From Diadophis punctatus similis (taxonomy: Eukaryota > Chordata > Lepidosauria > Squamata > Dipsadidae): a stretch of 64,000 nt of DNA. Below, one piece after another: positions 44,101-55,144 of the stretch. The notes under the pieces were generated by a model that saw only the letters and a program-made list of their open reading frames with translations, ran no database searches and was not told the DNA's origin. How positions within the stretch are numbered: the stretch's first letter is position 1; every line of letters begins with the position of its first letter. The stretch covers positions 81,277,898 through 81,341,897 of the forward strand of contig JALIGW010000004.1 in assembly GCA_023053685.1 (NCBI GenBank). The letters run 5' to 3'. Position numbers and translations under genes: made by a program.

Positions 44101-47100
44101 GCCATCTCTTTAAAATGCAATTCAGGATTGCAAATTATTGTGTGAGAGAGAAATCTTTCATTGCTATACTTTATTTGGAAGGCTTATGAATAACTTAAGA
44201 AAACTCTCTACTAGCGCTTCTTTTAATGTCTGGCACACACACAAAAAAATCTTTTAAACACTGTGTTAGCGTTTTAATATTGTTTAGTTCGGAGTCTTTT
44301 TCTTTGAAGTTGATGTGAATTTAATTGTATTTCTTTGCTTTCCGGTAAATGACTTTTAATAGTTTCCAGTGGGATAGGCCTGATAATCTATTACAGCAAA
44401 ACCAGTCAAGAATCTATGATATCTTAAAAATTAAAAGCATTTTACAAGAGCATACAGTAATATATTTGTTGGGGTTTTTTTTTTTGGGTAGTGTTATTAG
44501 GCTAGTCATTTCCCATTTGCTGCTGTTTTTACTGTAGCACATTTTAAAAAAAACTATGTTCAGAGAATTTCTTTTGGCCTATTCATAATATTAAAAAAAA
44601 TAAAGCTTTTTCCCATTTCCATTGCTAAATGTGAGGAGGAATAATATAAATGCTATCAACTGTCATCTAAATGGCGGTTAGGTGATTAATTGTGAGCATT
44701 CCACTCCACTGAACAGAGGAGTATAAAATGGCCATCGCATCTTTTGCCAGTGAGGGTTGATTTCAAACTGTTTTGAAGAAACTCCATGAATTGCTGTGTA
44801 AAACAGCACCCAAATTCATTCGTTGTGCACAGCACGACCCAGAAGTCATGTGACCAATGTAAATAATACACTTGACAAGTTGGCTTTGAAAATTGATAAC
44901 ACGAGAAGCCATTTGAACGGTGACATGATCGGGTACAAATATTCTGTTGGTGAGTTATTTGATTTACTGCAGGGTTCAGATAGCTTAAATTTTCTGGTAT
45001 GCTCTTAATGATGGAAACTCGTTTTGGGGCAGTTTTAAGATCATTCGAATAAGCACCGAGAACTTTTTGCCTGTTTGCATTTCATGTTCCAGCTACATGA
45101 ACATCTATGTACCACTGATTAAAATCCCCTCCTTCTGTCTTACTTTGATCAGGAAGAATTGTATATCTTCTTACAAGCTGTTGCATTAAGCATATGCTAA
45201 ATAGTTTTCTTTATCTAGTCACGTTTATAAGTTTATCTACAGCAGTAGGGATTGCTGCTCTGCTGCTGTTATTAATTTACTGCTTCAAGCGTATAATATA
45301 TATTTTAAAATGTTAGAAATTTGAGGGTCCTCTGGGGTGAGAATCCCTTATGATTGGACAGCGCATGTCCTGAATTAAATTCTCAGTTACTTTAATTCAC
45401 AATGTATATTTTCCCATATATAGTACTAGTGTTAAGTTTTAGGGCTTCGCTTTCTTTTATAGTTTGGGCTGTATTGATGCCAAAATAGACTTCATTAATA
45501 GATAAGTTTCTCTTTTTTTAAAAAAATAATAATTTTTATTTGAGATATAAACATTAAAAAAGACAAATATACATTAAACACGACATTATATGTACTTACA
45601 TGTACATATATACATATAAACTTTTACGGTAAACGTCTTCACCTTATCCTTTTATTTATATATTTCTACACGACTGTATCTATCTATATATATAACATTT
45701 TTCATTTCGCTCTTATCTAATTATAAATTAATAAATACATACATATATCTATAGTAATTAAGCTTATCTATTGTTCTATAGATTTGTAAGTTGTAGGTTG
45801 TAAATTATCTATCAGTCTAAATATTTCTATGTTTCTTCTTTTTCTTTTCTCTTTAATTAATAGATAAGTTTCTCATTCTATATCTTGAACAGGAATAACT
45901 TTTATACATGCTAAAACAAGCACCCTCATCACGTTCTCTCTTTTTCTTTTTTTTGCTAGCGAAGCAACAAATGACTCTGGAAAGTAAAGGAGAGTCCCTC
46001 CATGTGGCTGTGCATTTTATGTGGGAGGGAAGGATAATTGTTAGTTTGTGGGTCTTATTTTGTATAGAAATCAATTGCAGGTGGAAAAACTGGTGCTAAA
46101 CTGCAGGTGGAATCACGAAGCAATGACTTCTCTACAGAATCCCAAATTAACCTACAGTCTAAAATTGTGCAGCGTGCTTGCCAACCAAGAGAGTTGGCAA
46201 ACAGGAGGAGGGGCCGGAACAGCTGAGCATGAATCAGAGCAAATAAGGTTATAAGTACAGGTAGTCCTCGGCGTAACGACCACGATTCAGCCCCAAAACT
46301 TTTTGTCAAATGAGTTTTGCCCCATTTTACGACATTTCTTGCTCCATGTTAAGCGGATCACTGCAGTCACATGGTCGTTAAGTGAATCTGGCTTCCTCCC
46401 CCCCCTTGACTTTGCTGGTCAGATGGTCGCCAAAGGGGATCACGTGACAACCCTCTGGGTCACCGCGGCCGTCATAACGACGAGTCAATTGCCAAGCATT
46501 GCTCACAACCGCCATCAGTGTGAAAAATGGTCCCCAGTCACTTTTTCCCCCCAGGGCCACTGTAACTTTGAACGGTCACTAAGCGAACGGTTGTAAGTCG
46601 AGGACTAATGACCATTATCCAAACCTGTCACATTCCTCCCTGTTTCTACATTTAAAGCATAGCATCCCAAAAGTAAGCTGTGATTAGGTTGTAAAATAGT
46701 CTGTAGCAGCAGTCACCAACCGGTGGTCCGTGGACCACTGGTGGTCCGCGAGAAAATGTTGGTGGTCCGCAGAAAAATTATTTGCATTTTTTTATATTGC
46801 ACTGAATCAGGGGTCCTCAAACTACAGCCCCTGGGACGGATACGTGCAATGAACGGTTGTGGTGTTGCAGAGAGTCTCCCCCTTTGGGGTCTTTTTGTGC
46901 GGGTCAGATGGGGGGGAGAAATTCTGACTTTTTGGTCTGCTTCGGCCTCCTGGGGGGGCTTTGGGTGAAGGCTGGAGGGAAGAGCCGCTGATGGCGAAGA
47001 GCCGGAGGGCCTTGTTCCAGTGGGACTGCATCCTGGCCTGGAACTGGCTGACCATCTCAGCCCACTGAGCCTCCAGGCGCTGGCACCTGGCCTTGCACTC

Positions 47101-50090
47101 CCGCAGGTCTTCCCTCTGCTTGGAAAGCCTATGTTCCTAGTCCTCAGTGAGGTGCTTCTGCTGAGCCTCCTTCTCGGCCAGATCCAATTTGAACTGAGCC
47201 AGCTGTTTTGCCAACTCTTTCTCGTAGTGGCTGCTTAGCTCCAACAACTGCTTCCTGTTGGGGCCCTAAGGTAGCCCGGGCGGGCAGGCGAGGAGTGGCG
47301 GGGAGGGGTGAATAGAGGCTGGCGAGGCACCCCTTGACATGAGTGACATCGAGTTGACCACGCCTGCCCAGTCACATGACCACCTAGCCACGCCCACCGA
47401 GCCGGTCATTAGGCATATTAGTGGTCCGCGGGATTTAAAATTATGAATTTAGTGGTCCCTGAGGTCCGAAACGTTTGGTGACCCCTGGTCTATAGACTTG
47501 TGAATAGGTTCCGGTGCTGCATCAGAACCTGAGGAAATGGAAACTTAACGTATCGTGTTGTGTGTGTGTGTGTTTGTTTGTTTGTTTGATGCAGACAATG
47601 ACTTGCAAGGGACAAATAGTTCTGGGACTTTGGGCGGTCTCGATGTGCGTCGGCGTATTCCGATCAAGCTGATCTCCAAACAGACCATCAAAGCCAAACC
47701 GACCCCACCTCGTCCCACAAGAAATATGAATCGGGTCCCTTCCAAGGCTGGTGAAGAAGGTAAAACCGATTCGGGCAACGTTCCCCCCCCCAAAAAAATT
47801 TGGCTTTTCCTGCCGTCCATTCGTGATTTTTCCAAAGAGACGGATAGACTTTTCAGCTAAAGATGAATACAAAGACAGAGTAGAATCCTCTGTCTCTCTG
47901 TGTGTGTGTATGCAGGCAGTCCTCAACCTACGACCAGAATTAAGGCCAACATCTGTGAGAAAGTTGTTATGTGAGTTTCGTCCCCATTTTACGACTTTCC
48001 TTGCCACGTTTGTTAAGTGAATCACTGCGGTTGTTAAGTTAGTAACCCGGTTGTTAAGTGAATCTGGCTTCCTCATTGACCTCGCCTGTCGGGAGGTCAC
48101 AAAAGGGGATCACGTGACCACACAGACACTGCAACCGTCATAAATATGAATCACTTGTCAAGCATCCAAATGTAAGTCACATGACTATGGGGATTTGGAA
48201 TGGTCATAAGTGTGAAAATCAGTCCTAACAGTCCTCTTTTCAGTGCCGCTGTAACTTCCAACGGTCACTAAGCAAACTGTTATAAGTCGAGGACTGTCTG
48301 CATATGTTGTGTGTGTTGTGATGCCTTTATAACAGAGTGGTCTTTTAGATACACCACCTCTTTTGTCATTAAAAAGCCCTGCTAAATCAGGCTGATGGGA
48401 AGCTCACCTCAATTCAGCAGGTGATTCTCCTGCCTTAGTTTAGCCTTCACATAGGTGCAGGTAGTCTGTGTTTACTAACTGACTTGTTCAGTGACCGTTC
48501 ACAGCTGAGATTGGCAATGAAACATACCTTTGCAACCAGCTCTCACGTGTACAATCTTTGCAGGTTTGTAAGCAAAGGAAAAGCAGAAATAAGATCATAA
48601 CCCCAATTGGTAGTTTCACTTAGCAACCACTTCACTTAATGGCTGGTCTTAATTGTAGTTGCTAAATGAGGATTGCCTGCACTTTTATACCATTTTTTCA
48701 AATATGGTTGGCATTAGCCTTTTACTTATGTTGATTATAACAGTGTCCATTTTATAGGGCGGGTCAAATTTTTCAACTTTCAATTTTGCAAACTTTAGGG
48801 TGCTCAAAAGTTGTGACATGCCTTGGGGATTTAAACTTATTTTGCTTACTTTCATATAATTTAGATGCGCATGATAAATAACTCCATACATATCGTAACT
48901 TTTTAACATTTCGTTTGATTCATTTAGCACAGAGGTCCTCAAACTTGGCAACTTTAAGACTTGTGGACTTCAACTCCCAGAATTCTCCAGCCAGCATAGC
49001 ATAGCTGGCTGGAGAATTCTGGGAGTTGAAGTCCACAAGTCTTAAAGTTGCCAAGTTTGAGGACCCCTGATTTTAGCATGTATTTTTCATCATGGAGAAA
49101 ACACTTCAGTTGTTTTGGTCTTATTTTTCTAACTTAGCTGTGCAACTGTTAACTTACAGTTAGATTGTGAAATTTGAATTAATTCTTAGATTAGAATTTT
49201 ACCTTATTAGGGTGAGAGCTAATGTCAAAATTTTGGTTTGGGCTTTGTTTTCCATTAAGAGTTTGACTACAATGAAGAAGAACGATACGAGTGCAAGGGA
49301 GCGGATGTGTTTAGTAACCAGCGAAGGTTTCCTGGACTCCTCTTCTGGGATTTCAAGGTATGGGAATTGTCTCCACATTAAATACATGTTAGCTTGCTTA
49401 CAACAATTCAGGTTGTTTTCAACAGGAGTTAGCTACCTTTAAAAAAACAACAGTAGTAACTATGAGAGGGATCTTGGAGTCCTAGTGGACAACCATTTAA
49501 ATATGAGCCAGCAGTGTGCAGCAGCTGCCAAAAAAGCCAACACAGTTCTAGGCTGCATTAACAGAGGGATAGAATCAAGATCATGTGAAGTGTTAATACC
49601 ACCTTGTAATGCCTTGGTAAGGCCACACTTAGAATACTGCATTCAATTTTGGTCGCCACGATGTAAAAAGGATGTTGAGACTCTAGAAAGAGTGCAGAGA
49701 AGAGCAACAAAGACGATTAGGGGACTGGAGGCTAAAACATATGAAGAACAGTTGCAGGAACTGGGTATGTCTAGTTTAATGAAAAGAAGGACCAGGGGAG
49801 ACATGATAGTGTTCCAATATCTCAGGGGTTGCCACAAAGAAGAGGGAGTCAAACTATTCTCCAAGGCAATGGGTGGAAACTAATCAAGGAGAGAAGCAAC
49901 TTAGAACTAAGGAGAAATTTCCTGACAGTTAGGACAATTAATCCGTGGAACAACTTGCCTCCAGAAGTTGTGAATGCTCCAACACTGGAAGTTTTTAAGA
50001 AAAGATTGGACAACCATTTGTCTGAAGTAGTGTAGGGTTTCCTGCCTAGGCAGGGGGTTGGACTAGAAGACCTCCAAGACCTTCCAACTC

Positions 50091-50121
<31 letters not shown>

Positions 50122-53100
50122 ATTATTACAGTCGGAGTTGTATGTTAATAAACATGCAGGAGTGATCTAGCAAAAACGATATTGAGAATTTTAAGAATAT
50201 CTAGTTATAGAAATGGCTACTATGTATTACCATGTAAAAGTTGAGCCTGAAATGTTATTTTATTTTTCTGCGCTAAAAAGAGTTGGAAGTCCATGCTTTC
50301 CTTTTTTCCTCAAAGGTGCTTTTTTCAGGAGGCAACTGGACTTTCTCGTTCTTCTTTGAAGACGTTTCGCTTCTCACTCAAGAAGCTTCTTCAGCTCTGA
50401 CTGGATGGTGGGGAACGGAATGGTTTATATTCCTTGCAGACAGCTGGTCATTTGCATCCTTTTAGAGGGTCGTTGAGGCCACTTGGAAGTTTGTCTGTGT
50501 CCTCAGGGTCACCTGAGTGGTGCAAATGGGTGTGGAGCCTTCTTGGAACTGGTAAAAGGATTGTGTTGTAGACACAACTCTCTAAAAAGAATGCAGATGA
50601 CCAGCTGTCTGCAAGGAGTATAAATCCTTCCATTCCCCACCATCCAGTCAGAGCTGAAGAAGCTTCTTGGATAAGAAGCGAAATGTCTTCAAAGAAACCC
50701 AGAAAGTCCAGTTGCCTCTTGAAAAAGCACCTTTGAGACAACCATGACCTGGATGACTGAGCATCTCCATAGATACTTTTCTTTTTCTTTTCCCTTTTCC
50801 CCTCTCCTTTTTCCTCTTCCCCTTTTTCCTCCCGTACTATTTACTTTACTTTCATTTTTCTTCATATTTTATATTTCGAGAACCTAATAAAATTTTGTAA
50901 AAGCTGAACATTTTAACAAAATCGGGTTTTCTAAAGATGCATTCAGTAAGCATGTAAGCACAGGGTGATGATGATCAGCTAATGAAAATAAAATATTTGT
51001 ATTTTGATAGATAAATTTACTCGGAGAGAAGGATGACACCCCGGTCCATTTCTGTGACAAATGTGGGTTACCCATTAAAATGTATGGACGCATGGTAAGT
51101 CAAAGGATTTGATGCCTTCCATCATATCTCCTGAGACATATTGTAGAGTGGTGTCTTTTCATTCTGAAAAATGGTACTCTCTTGATGTGTCAGAGCCCTG
51201 GTGAACAAAGGTTGTTGTATGAGATGAAAGCCAACACACACAAACTGCTTTGTGTTTGTTTTAAATAATGGGGCGGGCAACCTGAAGTCTATGGCTTTTC
51301 AGTACCCTTCTTTTGGTAGTCTTTGCAGTTCTCACCAACTACAATCACTGAAAAAAACCGGTGGTGTAGTTTCTTAACACTTCTGCAACCCAACAAGACA
51401 GACACAGACTTCAGAGAATAATTAGAATTGCAGAATAAACAATGGCTACCAACCTGCCTTCCATTGAGGACCTGTATGCTAAGGAGTTAGACGTTCTACT
51501 CCCCCTCCCCACCTGAAAAGAACTCTGTTCCAACTGCCAGTGTGCGTGGCCAGCACGTTACTCATCTGGCCTCCGGGCTGGGAGTTTATACATTCTACTC
51601 CATGCTAAGGAATTCAGTTACGTAGCAAGGCATGGGTATCCAGCTGCTAGTGTAAAATAAGAAAATACTGTCCTGTCCTATTTTAAAGGGCAGATTTAGC
51701 ACAGTGTTCATTCCTTCCATTTATTTAAGCAATTAAAAGAGTTGTCTATTTTTCTTTTTTAATAGATACCCTGCAAACATGTTTTCTGCTACGAGTGTGC
51801 TCTCTTACACGAGAAGAAAGGTGATAAGATGTGTCCAGGGTAAGTTTTCTAGAGGGGCGTTTTTGTGGGCAGGTGATAGATAATCTGTCATTTTTCCTGA
51901 TCTTTGCTACAGCTCAATTCCATCTCGCAGCAACCTTCGCCGTGAATCTGGTCTCTTCTGGAGCCAAGAAGAAAATACCGTATTTTTCGGAGTATAAGAC
52001 GCACTTCCTCCCCCAAAAAAGAAGGTGGAAATGTTGGTGCGTCTTATACACCGAATACATCCGGTTTTGGTCTCCCGAACCCCCGCCCCGCGTGAAAACG
52101 GGGTGCGCAGAGGGTTTGGGAGGTCTGCAGAGTGCTCCTGGGAGTTGGGGGAGGGCAAAAACTTATTTTTCCTTACTTACCTCTTCGAAATTTTATTTAT
52201 TTATTTCTATTTGTATGCCGCCGAATTCCCAGGGGACTCTGGGCGGCTCACAACAATAGGAAAAGACAGTCAATAGCAATAGCACTGTACTTATATACCG
52301 CTTCATAGTGCTTTACAGCCCTCTCTAAGCGGTTTACAGAGTTCAGCATATTGCCCCCAACAATCTGGGTCCTCATTTTACCGACCTCAGAAGGATGGAA
52401 GGCTGAGTCAACCTTGAGCCTGGTGAGATTTGAACTGCTGAACTGCTGAACTAGCAGTCAGCCTGCAGTCGCAGCATTTAACCACTGCACCACTTTAGCT
52501 CTCACGTCATAGAAATAAATTATTAAAATACAGTAAAAAATTAAAAAAAACAATTTCAGTCATACATTATCATAAAAGGGGAGATCTTCAAAATTTTTAC
52601 GTATTAAGATCAATTATCCCCAGGCCTGCCAGAACAGCCAGGTTTTAATGGCCTTCCGGAAGGCCAACAAGGTGGGGATGGTACGGACCTCCGGAGGGAG
52701 TTGATTCCAGAGAGCCGGAGCCGCCACAGAGAAGGCTCTCCCCCGCGGGCCCGCCAGCCTACATTGTCTAGCTGACAGCACCCGCAGAAGCCCAACTCTG
52801 TGGGATCTCACCGGTCGTAGGGAGGTATGTGGTAGTAAGCGGTCCCGAAGATAGCCTGGTCCTGAGCCATGTAGGGCTTTAAAGGTGATAACCAACACCT
52901 TGAATTGTGCCCGGAGACCGATGGGCAGCCAATGCAGCTGGCGGAGAATTGGTGTCACGTGGGTGTACCTCGGGGCACCCACCACAGCTCGCGCAGCTGC
53001 ATTCTGGACCAGTTGAAGTCTCTGAACACTCTTCAAGGGTAGCCCCATGTAGAAATCTTGGTGCGTCGTATACACCGGTGCGTCTTATAGTCCGAAAAAT

Positions 53101-55144
53101 ACGGTATATTTGTGATTGGATTCCATTTGCTTTGTGTTTGGATGACAAATGCAAGGAAATTCTCATTTTAGGATTAGCGGAGAGCAGTGAGACTCCTGCT
53201 TCACAGCAAGTTATAGCAGATAAACGATCAGAATATAATCATCGGCCTCTGGTTCACTAGACCCAATGGCGTTATGGAATTGTAGATAAAATCCGTTGTT
53301 TATTAGCTTCCTATACCTCCCAACAGCTCAGTGTGCAAACTCTAGCTCAGAACCAAGAGCCAACGCAGAATACAATAATTGTACCTAAAGAAGACAGACA
53401 GTCCTCAATTTACGAGTACAATTGAGCCCGAAATTTCTGCTGTTCAATGAAATGCGTTAAGTGAGTTTTGTGCCCCATTTTACGACCTTCTTTGCCGCTG
53501 CTGTTAAGTGAATCACTGCAGTTGATAAGTTAGTAACCTGGTTGTTAAATGAATCTGGCTTCCCCATTGACCTTGCTTATCACAAAAGGGGATCCCGTGA
53601 ACCCGGTTCACCGCGACCGTCATAAATATGAGTCAGTTGCCAAGCGTCTGAATTTTGATCCCACGATCATGAAGATGCTGCAAAGGTCATAACTCTGAAA
53701 AACGGTCCTACGTCACCTTTTTAAGTGCCCTTGTAACTTTGAAGGGTCACTAAACGAAACTGTTGCAAGTCGAGGACTACCTGCATACGGGCAATCCTTG
53801 ACTTACAGCCATTCATTTAGCCACAGTTCGAAGTCACAGTGGCACCGGAAACCCCCCCCCCCCGGCCCTCCCACGTAAGCCGTCACAGTGTTCCCCAGTC
53901 ACATGATCAAAATTTGGGCGCTTGGCAACCTGTTTACAGCATCCTGGGCGGAAAAAATGGCCGTAAAATCGAGCACGCCTTGCTTAGCAATGGAAATTCT
54001 GATCCCCGCTTGTAGTTGTCAAGTCGATGACTGTACCGTCCCTTCTGGTTTGATTTGAGTAACGGCGGTGTCTCTAAATCCCGTTTCTTTTCTCTAAACT
54101 AGCTGCAACGATCCGGTGCAGCGAATCGAGCAGTGCATCCGCGGCTCTCTGTTCATGTGCAGCATCGTGCAAGGGTGCAAGAGAACATACTTGTCTCAGA
54201 GAGACTTGCAGGCTCACATCAACCACAGGCACATGAGGGCTGGCAAGCCGGTGACGCGTCCTCCGCTGGAACCCGTCCACCCTCCTATCGCTCCTCCTCC
54301 GGCTGACATCCCGGAACGGTTCATCATGCCACCTGACAAGCATCACCTGAGCCACCTCCCGCCGAAGCAGCACCTCCTAATGCCGCCCCCGCCGCCGCTC
54401 CAGCACGTGCCCCACGAGCATTACAACCAGCCCCACGACGACATCCGGGCCTCCCCCGCCGAGATGTCCATGGCGCCGCCTCCCCCTCGCCCTGTCAACC
54501 AAGACACTTTCCGCATCTCGACCCGGAAGCACAGCAATCTCATCACTGTGCCTATCCAGGACGATTCCGGCTCTGGCGGCCGAGAACCGCCACCGCCTGG
54601 CCCGGCCCCTTCGCACCATCACCCCGAATACCAGACCCAGCCAGTGGTGTCCCACCCACACCACATCATGCCACCCCAGCAACACTATGCCCCTCCCCCT
54701 CCCCCTCCGCCTCCCATCAGCCACCCCATGCAGCATCCTCCCCAGGGGGCCGGTACCCCTCACCTGGTTTACAGCCAAGCCCCGCCCCCTCCGATGACCT
54801 CCGCGCCTCCCCCTATCACCCCGCCTCCCGGACACATGATTGGACAGCTTCCCCCTTACATGAACCACCCTCCGCCCGGGCCACCGCCTCAGCACGGTGG
54901 TCCCCCGGTCAATGTCAACGCCCCCCCTCCGCACCATTACAACCCTAATGCTCTGCCGAAATTCAACGAAGACCAAGGAACTCTCAGCCCACCGTTCACT
55001 CAGCCAGGGGGGATGAGCCCGGGCATGTGGCCAGCTCCGAGGGGGCCACCACCACCACCGCGAATGCAAGGTCCCCCTTCTCAAGCCCCCCTTCCAGGAC
55101 CGCATCACCCCGACCAAGCCAGATACAGGCCGTACTATCAATGA
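41118..55144 (+). CDS. CBLL1: CBLL1 (HAKAI), E3 ubiquitin-protein ligase (whole gene, 6 coding exons)
   Basis: Coding exons: 41118-41130, 47595-47759, 49260-49357, 51011-51094, 51766-51839, 54103-55144. They sum to 1476 nt, 491 aa plus stop, the same length I recall for human. HAKAI ubiquitinates tyrosine-phosphorylated E-cadherin and other Src substrates and is a subunit of the nuclear m6A methyltransferase complex with WTAP, VIRMA and ZC3H13. Visible: a conserved N-terminus [18 protein letters not shown]; a RING with Cys107, Cys110, Cys123, His125, Cys128, Cys131, Cys143 and Cys146; an atypical pTyr-binding zinc finger with Cys164, Cys170, His183 and His188; and a long Pro/His-rich C-terminal half ending RYRPYYQ. 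RING cysteines are spread over exons 4-6. All junctions are GT-AG with matching phases. Confidence 0.97.
41618..42590 (-). mobile_element. CR1 3' ends in tandem, split by a hAT element
   Basis: The CR1 3' block AATAGAGCTGGAAGGGACCT recurs three times (about 41622, 41745, 41893), each with a (CAAT)n-like tail. The third copy continues as a longer CR1 with TTTCTCCTTAGTTCTAGGTT, broken at 41938-42246 by a MITE-C. In CBLL1 intron 1. Confidence 0.8.
41938..42246. mobile_element. MITE-C hAT element inside CR1
   Basis: It begins CCGTGATGGCGAACCTATGG and ends AGGTTTGCCATCACTG. Flanks are TCCTAGAT (41930-41937) and TCCTAGAC (42247-42254). Confidence 0.88.
42620..43035 (+). mobile_element. MITE-A copy
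   Basis: GACAGGTAGCCCTCAATCTA at the left to ATAAGTCGAGGACTACCTGT at the right, with all family blocks present. CBLL1 intron 1. Confidence 0.82.
43045..44090 (-). other. Unassigned, mostly open minus-strand segment in CBLL1 intron 1
   Basis: Several long open stretches lie on the minus strand. One (44033-43818) reads [20 protein letters not shown] and later [17 protein letters not shown], ending at a donor-like CAAAG|GTATTG. A second open frame runs from 43744, and a third part reads [20 protein letters not shown] before a donor-like GAGCAG|GTGAGT at 43050. The second and third parts are one frame if the hAT insertion at 43188-43439 is ignored. I do not recognise a family, and chance cannot be excluded given low stop density. 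Confidence 0.25.
43188..43439. mobile_element. MITE-E element
   Basis: CAGTGGTGAAATGCTACCGG at the left and TTTCACCGCTG at the right. Flanks CAAAAGAC / CAAAAAGAC are near-identical. It interrupts the open minus-strand segment. Confidence 0.82.
44100..45490. other. Intronic, nothing recognised
   Basis: AT-rich CBLL1 intron 1 without recognisable repeats. Short frames on both strands (44823-45008 plus, 44686-44871 minus) have no domain. Could hold conserved noncoding sequence; not testable here. Confidence 0.5.
45513..45855 (-). mobile_element. 5'-truncated LINE 3' end with 19-bp target duplication
   Basis: The left edge is poly-T (minus-oriented A tail). ATTAATAGATAAGTTTCTC occurs at 45494-45512 and again at 45856-45874, identical. 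The interior is AT-rich L1-like 3' UTR. The intact duplication suggests a recent insertion. Confidence 0.9.
46255..46607 (+). mobile_element. MITE-A copy
   Basis: TACAGGTAGTCCTCGGCGTA at the left to GTTGTAAGTCGAGGACTA at the right; a full copy in CBLL1 intron 1. Confidence 0.85.
46707..47487. mobile_element. hAT-type element carrying a captured coiled-coil fragment
   Basis: Left CAGCAGTCACCAACCGGTGG, right GTTTGGTGACCCCTG; flanks GTCTGTAG (46699-46706) and GTCTATAG (47488-47495). The minus strand at about 47255-46985 reads [37 protein letters not shown], stop, [20 protein letters not shown] and [16 protein letters not shown], a coiled coil with one in-frame stop. A second MITE end (CAGGGGTCCTCAAACTAC) lies at 46809. 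CBLL1 intron 1, ending about 100 bp before exon 2. Confidence 0.82.
46985..47255 (-). pseudogene. Captured coiled-coil gene fragment inside a hAT element
   Basis: About 90 codons of heptad-rich sequence (Leu, Glu, Gln, Arg), ending [11 protein letters not shown]. One stop (TAG near 47136) breaks it. Codon use is GC-rich and unlike the flanking element. The parent gene is not identified. Confidence 0.6.
47595..47759 (+). CDS. CBLL1: CBLL1 coding exon 2
   Basis: Acceptor GATGCAG, donor GAAG|GTAAAA. It encodes [20 protein letters not shown] onward to [10 protein letters not shown]. The acceptor follows (GT)n and (GTTT)n tracts. Confidence 0.96.
47905..48305 (+). mobile_element. MITE-A copy
   Basis: GCAGGCAGTCCTCAACCTAC to AAGTCGAGGACTGTCTGC. 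CBLL1 intron 2. Confidence 0.83.
48460..48685 (-). mobile_element. MITE-A relative, degenerate
   Basis: GGTAGTCTGTGTTTACTAAC to TTGCTAAATGAGGATTGCCT, shortened and diverged. Confidence 0.55.
48930..49069. mobile_element. MITE-B foldback palindrome
   Basis: CAGAGGTCCTCAAACTTGG starts a palindrome whose centre is CAGCATAGCATAGCTG near 49000. Flanks ATTTAGCA / ATTTTAGC are similar. CBLL1 intron 2, about 190 bp before exon 3. Confidence 0.88.
49260..49357 (+). CDS. CBLL1: CBLL1 coding exon 3
   Basis: It encodes [20 protein letters not shown] and [12 protein letters not shown]. Acceptor CATTAAG at 49258-49259 is required by phase; an AG two bases later would give an early stop. Donor TTCAAG|GTATGG. 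Confidence 0.95.
49465..50130 (+). pseudogene. CR1 LINE, ORF2 C-terminus and 3' end
   Basis: The plus frame reads [36 protein letters not shown] and [18 protein letters not shown], then [18 protein letters not shown], typical of CR1 reverse-transcriptase C-termini. One frameshift lies near 49870. The 3' end has CTAGAAGACCTCCAAGACCT followed by (TTG)n and (TTA)n. Confidence 0.92.
50295..50770. mobile_element. HH-2 inverted pair with hammerhead-like cores
   Basis: The minus core is complete: CTGAAGA (50394-50388), stem II GCTTCT / AGAAGC with a TGAGTG loop, GAAA (50368-50365), CGTC (50364-50361). The plus core reads CTGAAGA (50654-50660), GCTTCT / AGAAGC, GAAA (50680-50683), TGTC. Arms also share CAAAGGTGCTTTTT and GGCAACTGGACTTTCT. 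The spacer of about 240 bp is partly palindromic as well. CBLL1 intron 3. Confidence 0.6.
51011..51094 (+). CDS. CBLL1: CBLL1 coding exon 4 (RING start)
   Basis: Twenty-eight codons from [20 protein letters not shown] to YGRM. Contains the first Cys pair of the RING. Acceptor TTTTGATAG, donor CATG|GTAAGT. Confidence 0.96.
51385..51500 (+). pseudogene. CR1/L2-clade LINE fragment
   Basis: The plus strand decodes to a [19 protein letters not shown] piece and [13 protein letters not shown], the same region as the LINE at 3903-4211, with frameshifts. CBLL1 intron 4. Confidence 0.65.
51766..51839 (+). CDS. CBLL1: CBLL1 coding exon 5 (RING core)
   Basis: It encodes [20 protein letters not shown] then KMCP. 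Carries the Cys-x-His-x2-Cys-x2-Cys part of the RING. Donor CCAGG|GTAAGT. Confidence 0.96.
52271..52503 (-). mobile_element. SINE-1 (tRNA-derived)
   Basis: In reverse complement: box A GTGGTGCAGTGGTTAAAT, box B AGTTCAAATCTCACC, tail GTACAGTGCTATTGCTATTG. Confidence 0.87.
52608..53080 (-). pseudogene. L2-type LINE ORF2 C-terminal fragment
   Basis: A 153-codon open minus frame contains [54 protein letters not shown] and [20 protein letters not shown], the C-terminal signature of L2-clade LINEs. It is 5'-truncated but the remaining frame is open. Confidence 0.9.
53395..54040. mobile_element. Two adjacent MITE-A copies
   Basis: The first (53398-53787, plus) runs from ACAGTCCTCAATTTACGAGT to AAGTCGAGGACTACCTGC. 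The second (53790-54038, minus) is shorter. The right edge lies about 65 bp before CBLL1 exon 6. Confidence 0.8.
54103..55144 (+). CDS. CBLL1: CBLL1 terminal coding exon
   Basis: It encodes the last RING Cys, the pTyr-binding zinc finger ([24 protein letters not shown]) and the whole Pro-rich tail with repeated PPPPPP, and ends at TGA 55142-55144. Its GC is much higher than that of the flanking introns, as expected for the Pro codons. Confidence 0.98.

Larger units (their letters stand above)
51977..53105. mobile_element. MITE-D element with nested SINE-1 and LINE
   Basis: ACCGTATTTTTCGGAGTATA at the left and GTCCGAAAAATACGGT at the right enclose a LINE-tail fragment (52196-52260), a SINE-1 (52271-52503) and an L2-type LINE fragment (52608-53080). 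The base element is estimated at about 300 bp. CBLL1 intron 5. Confidence 0.8.
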
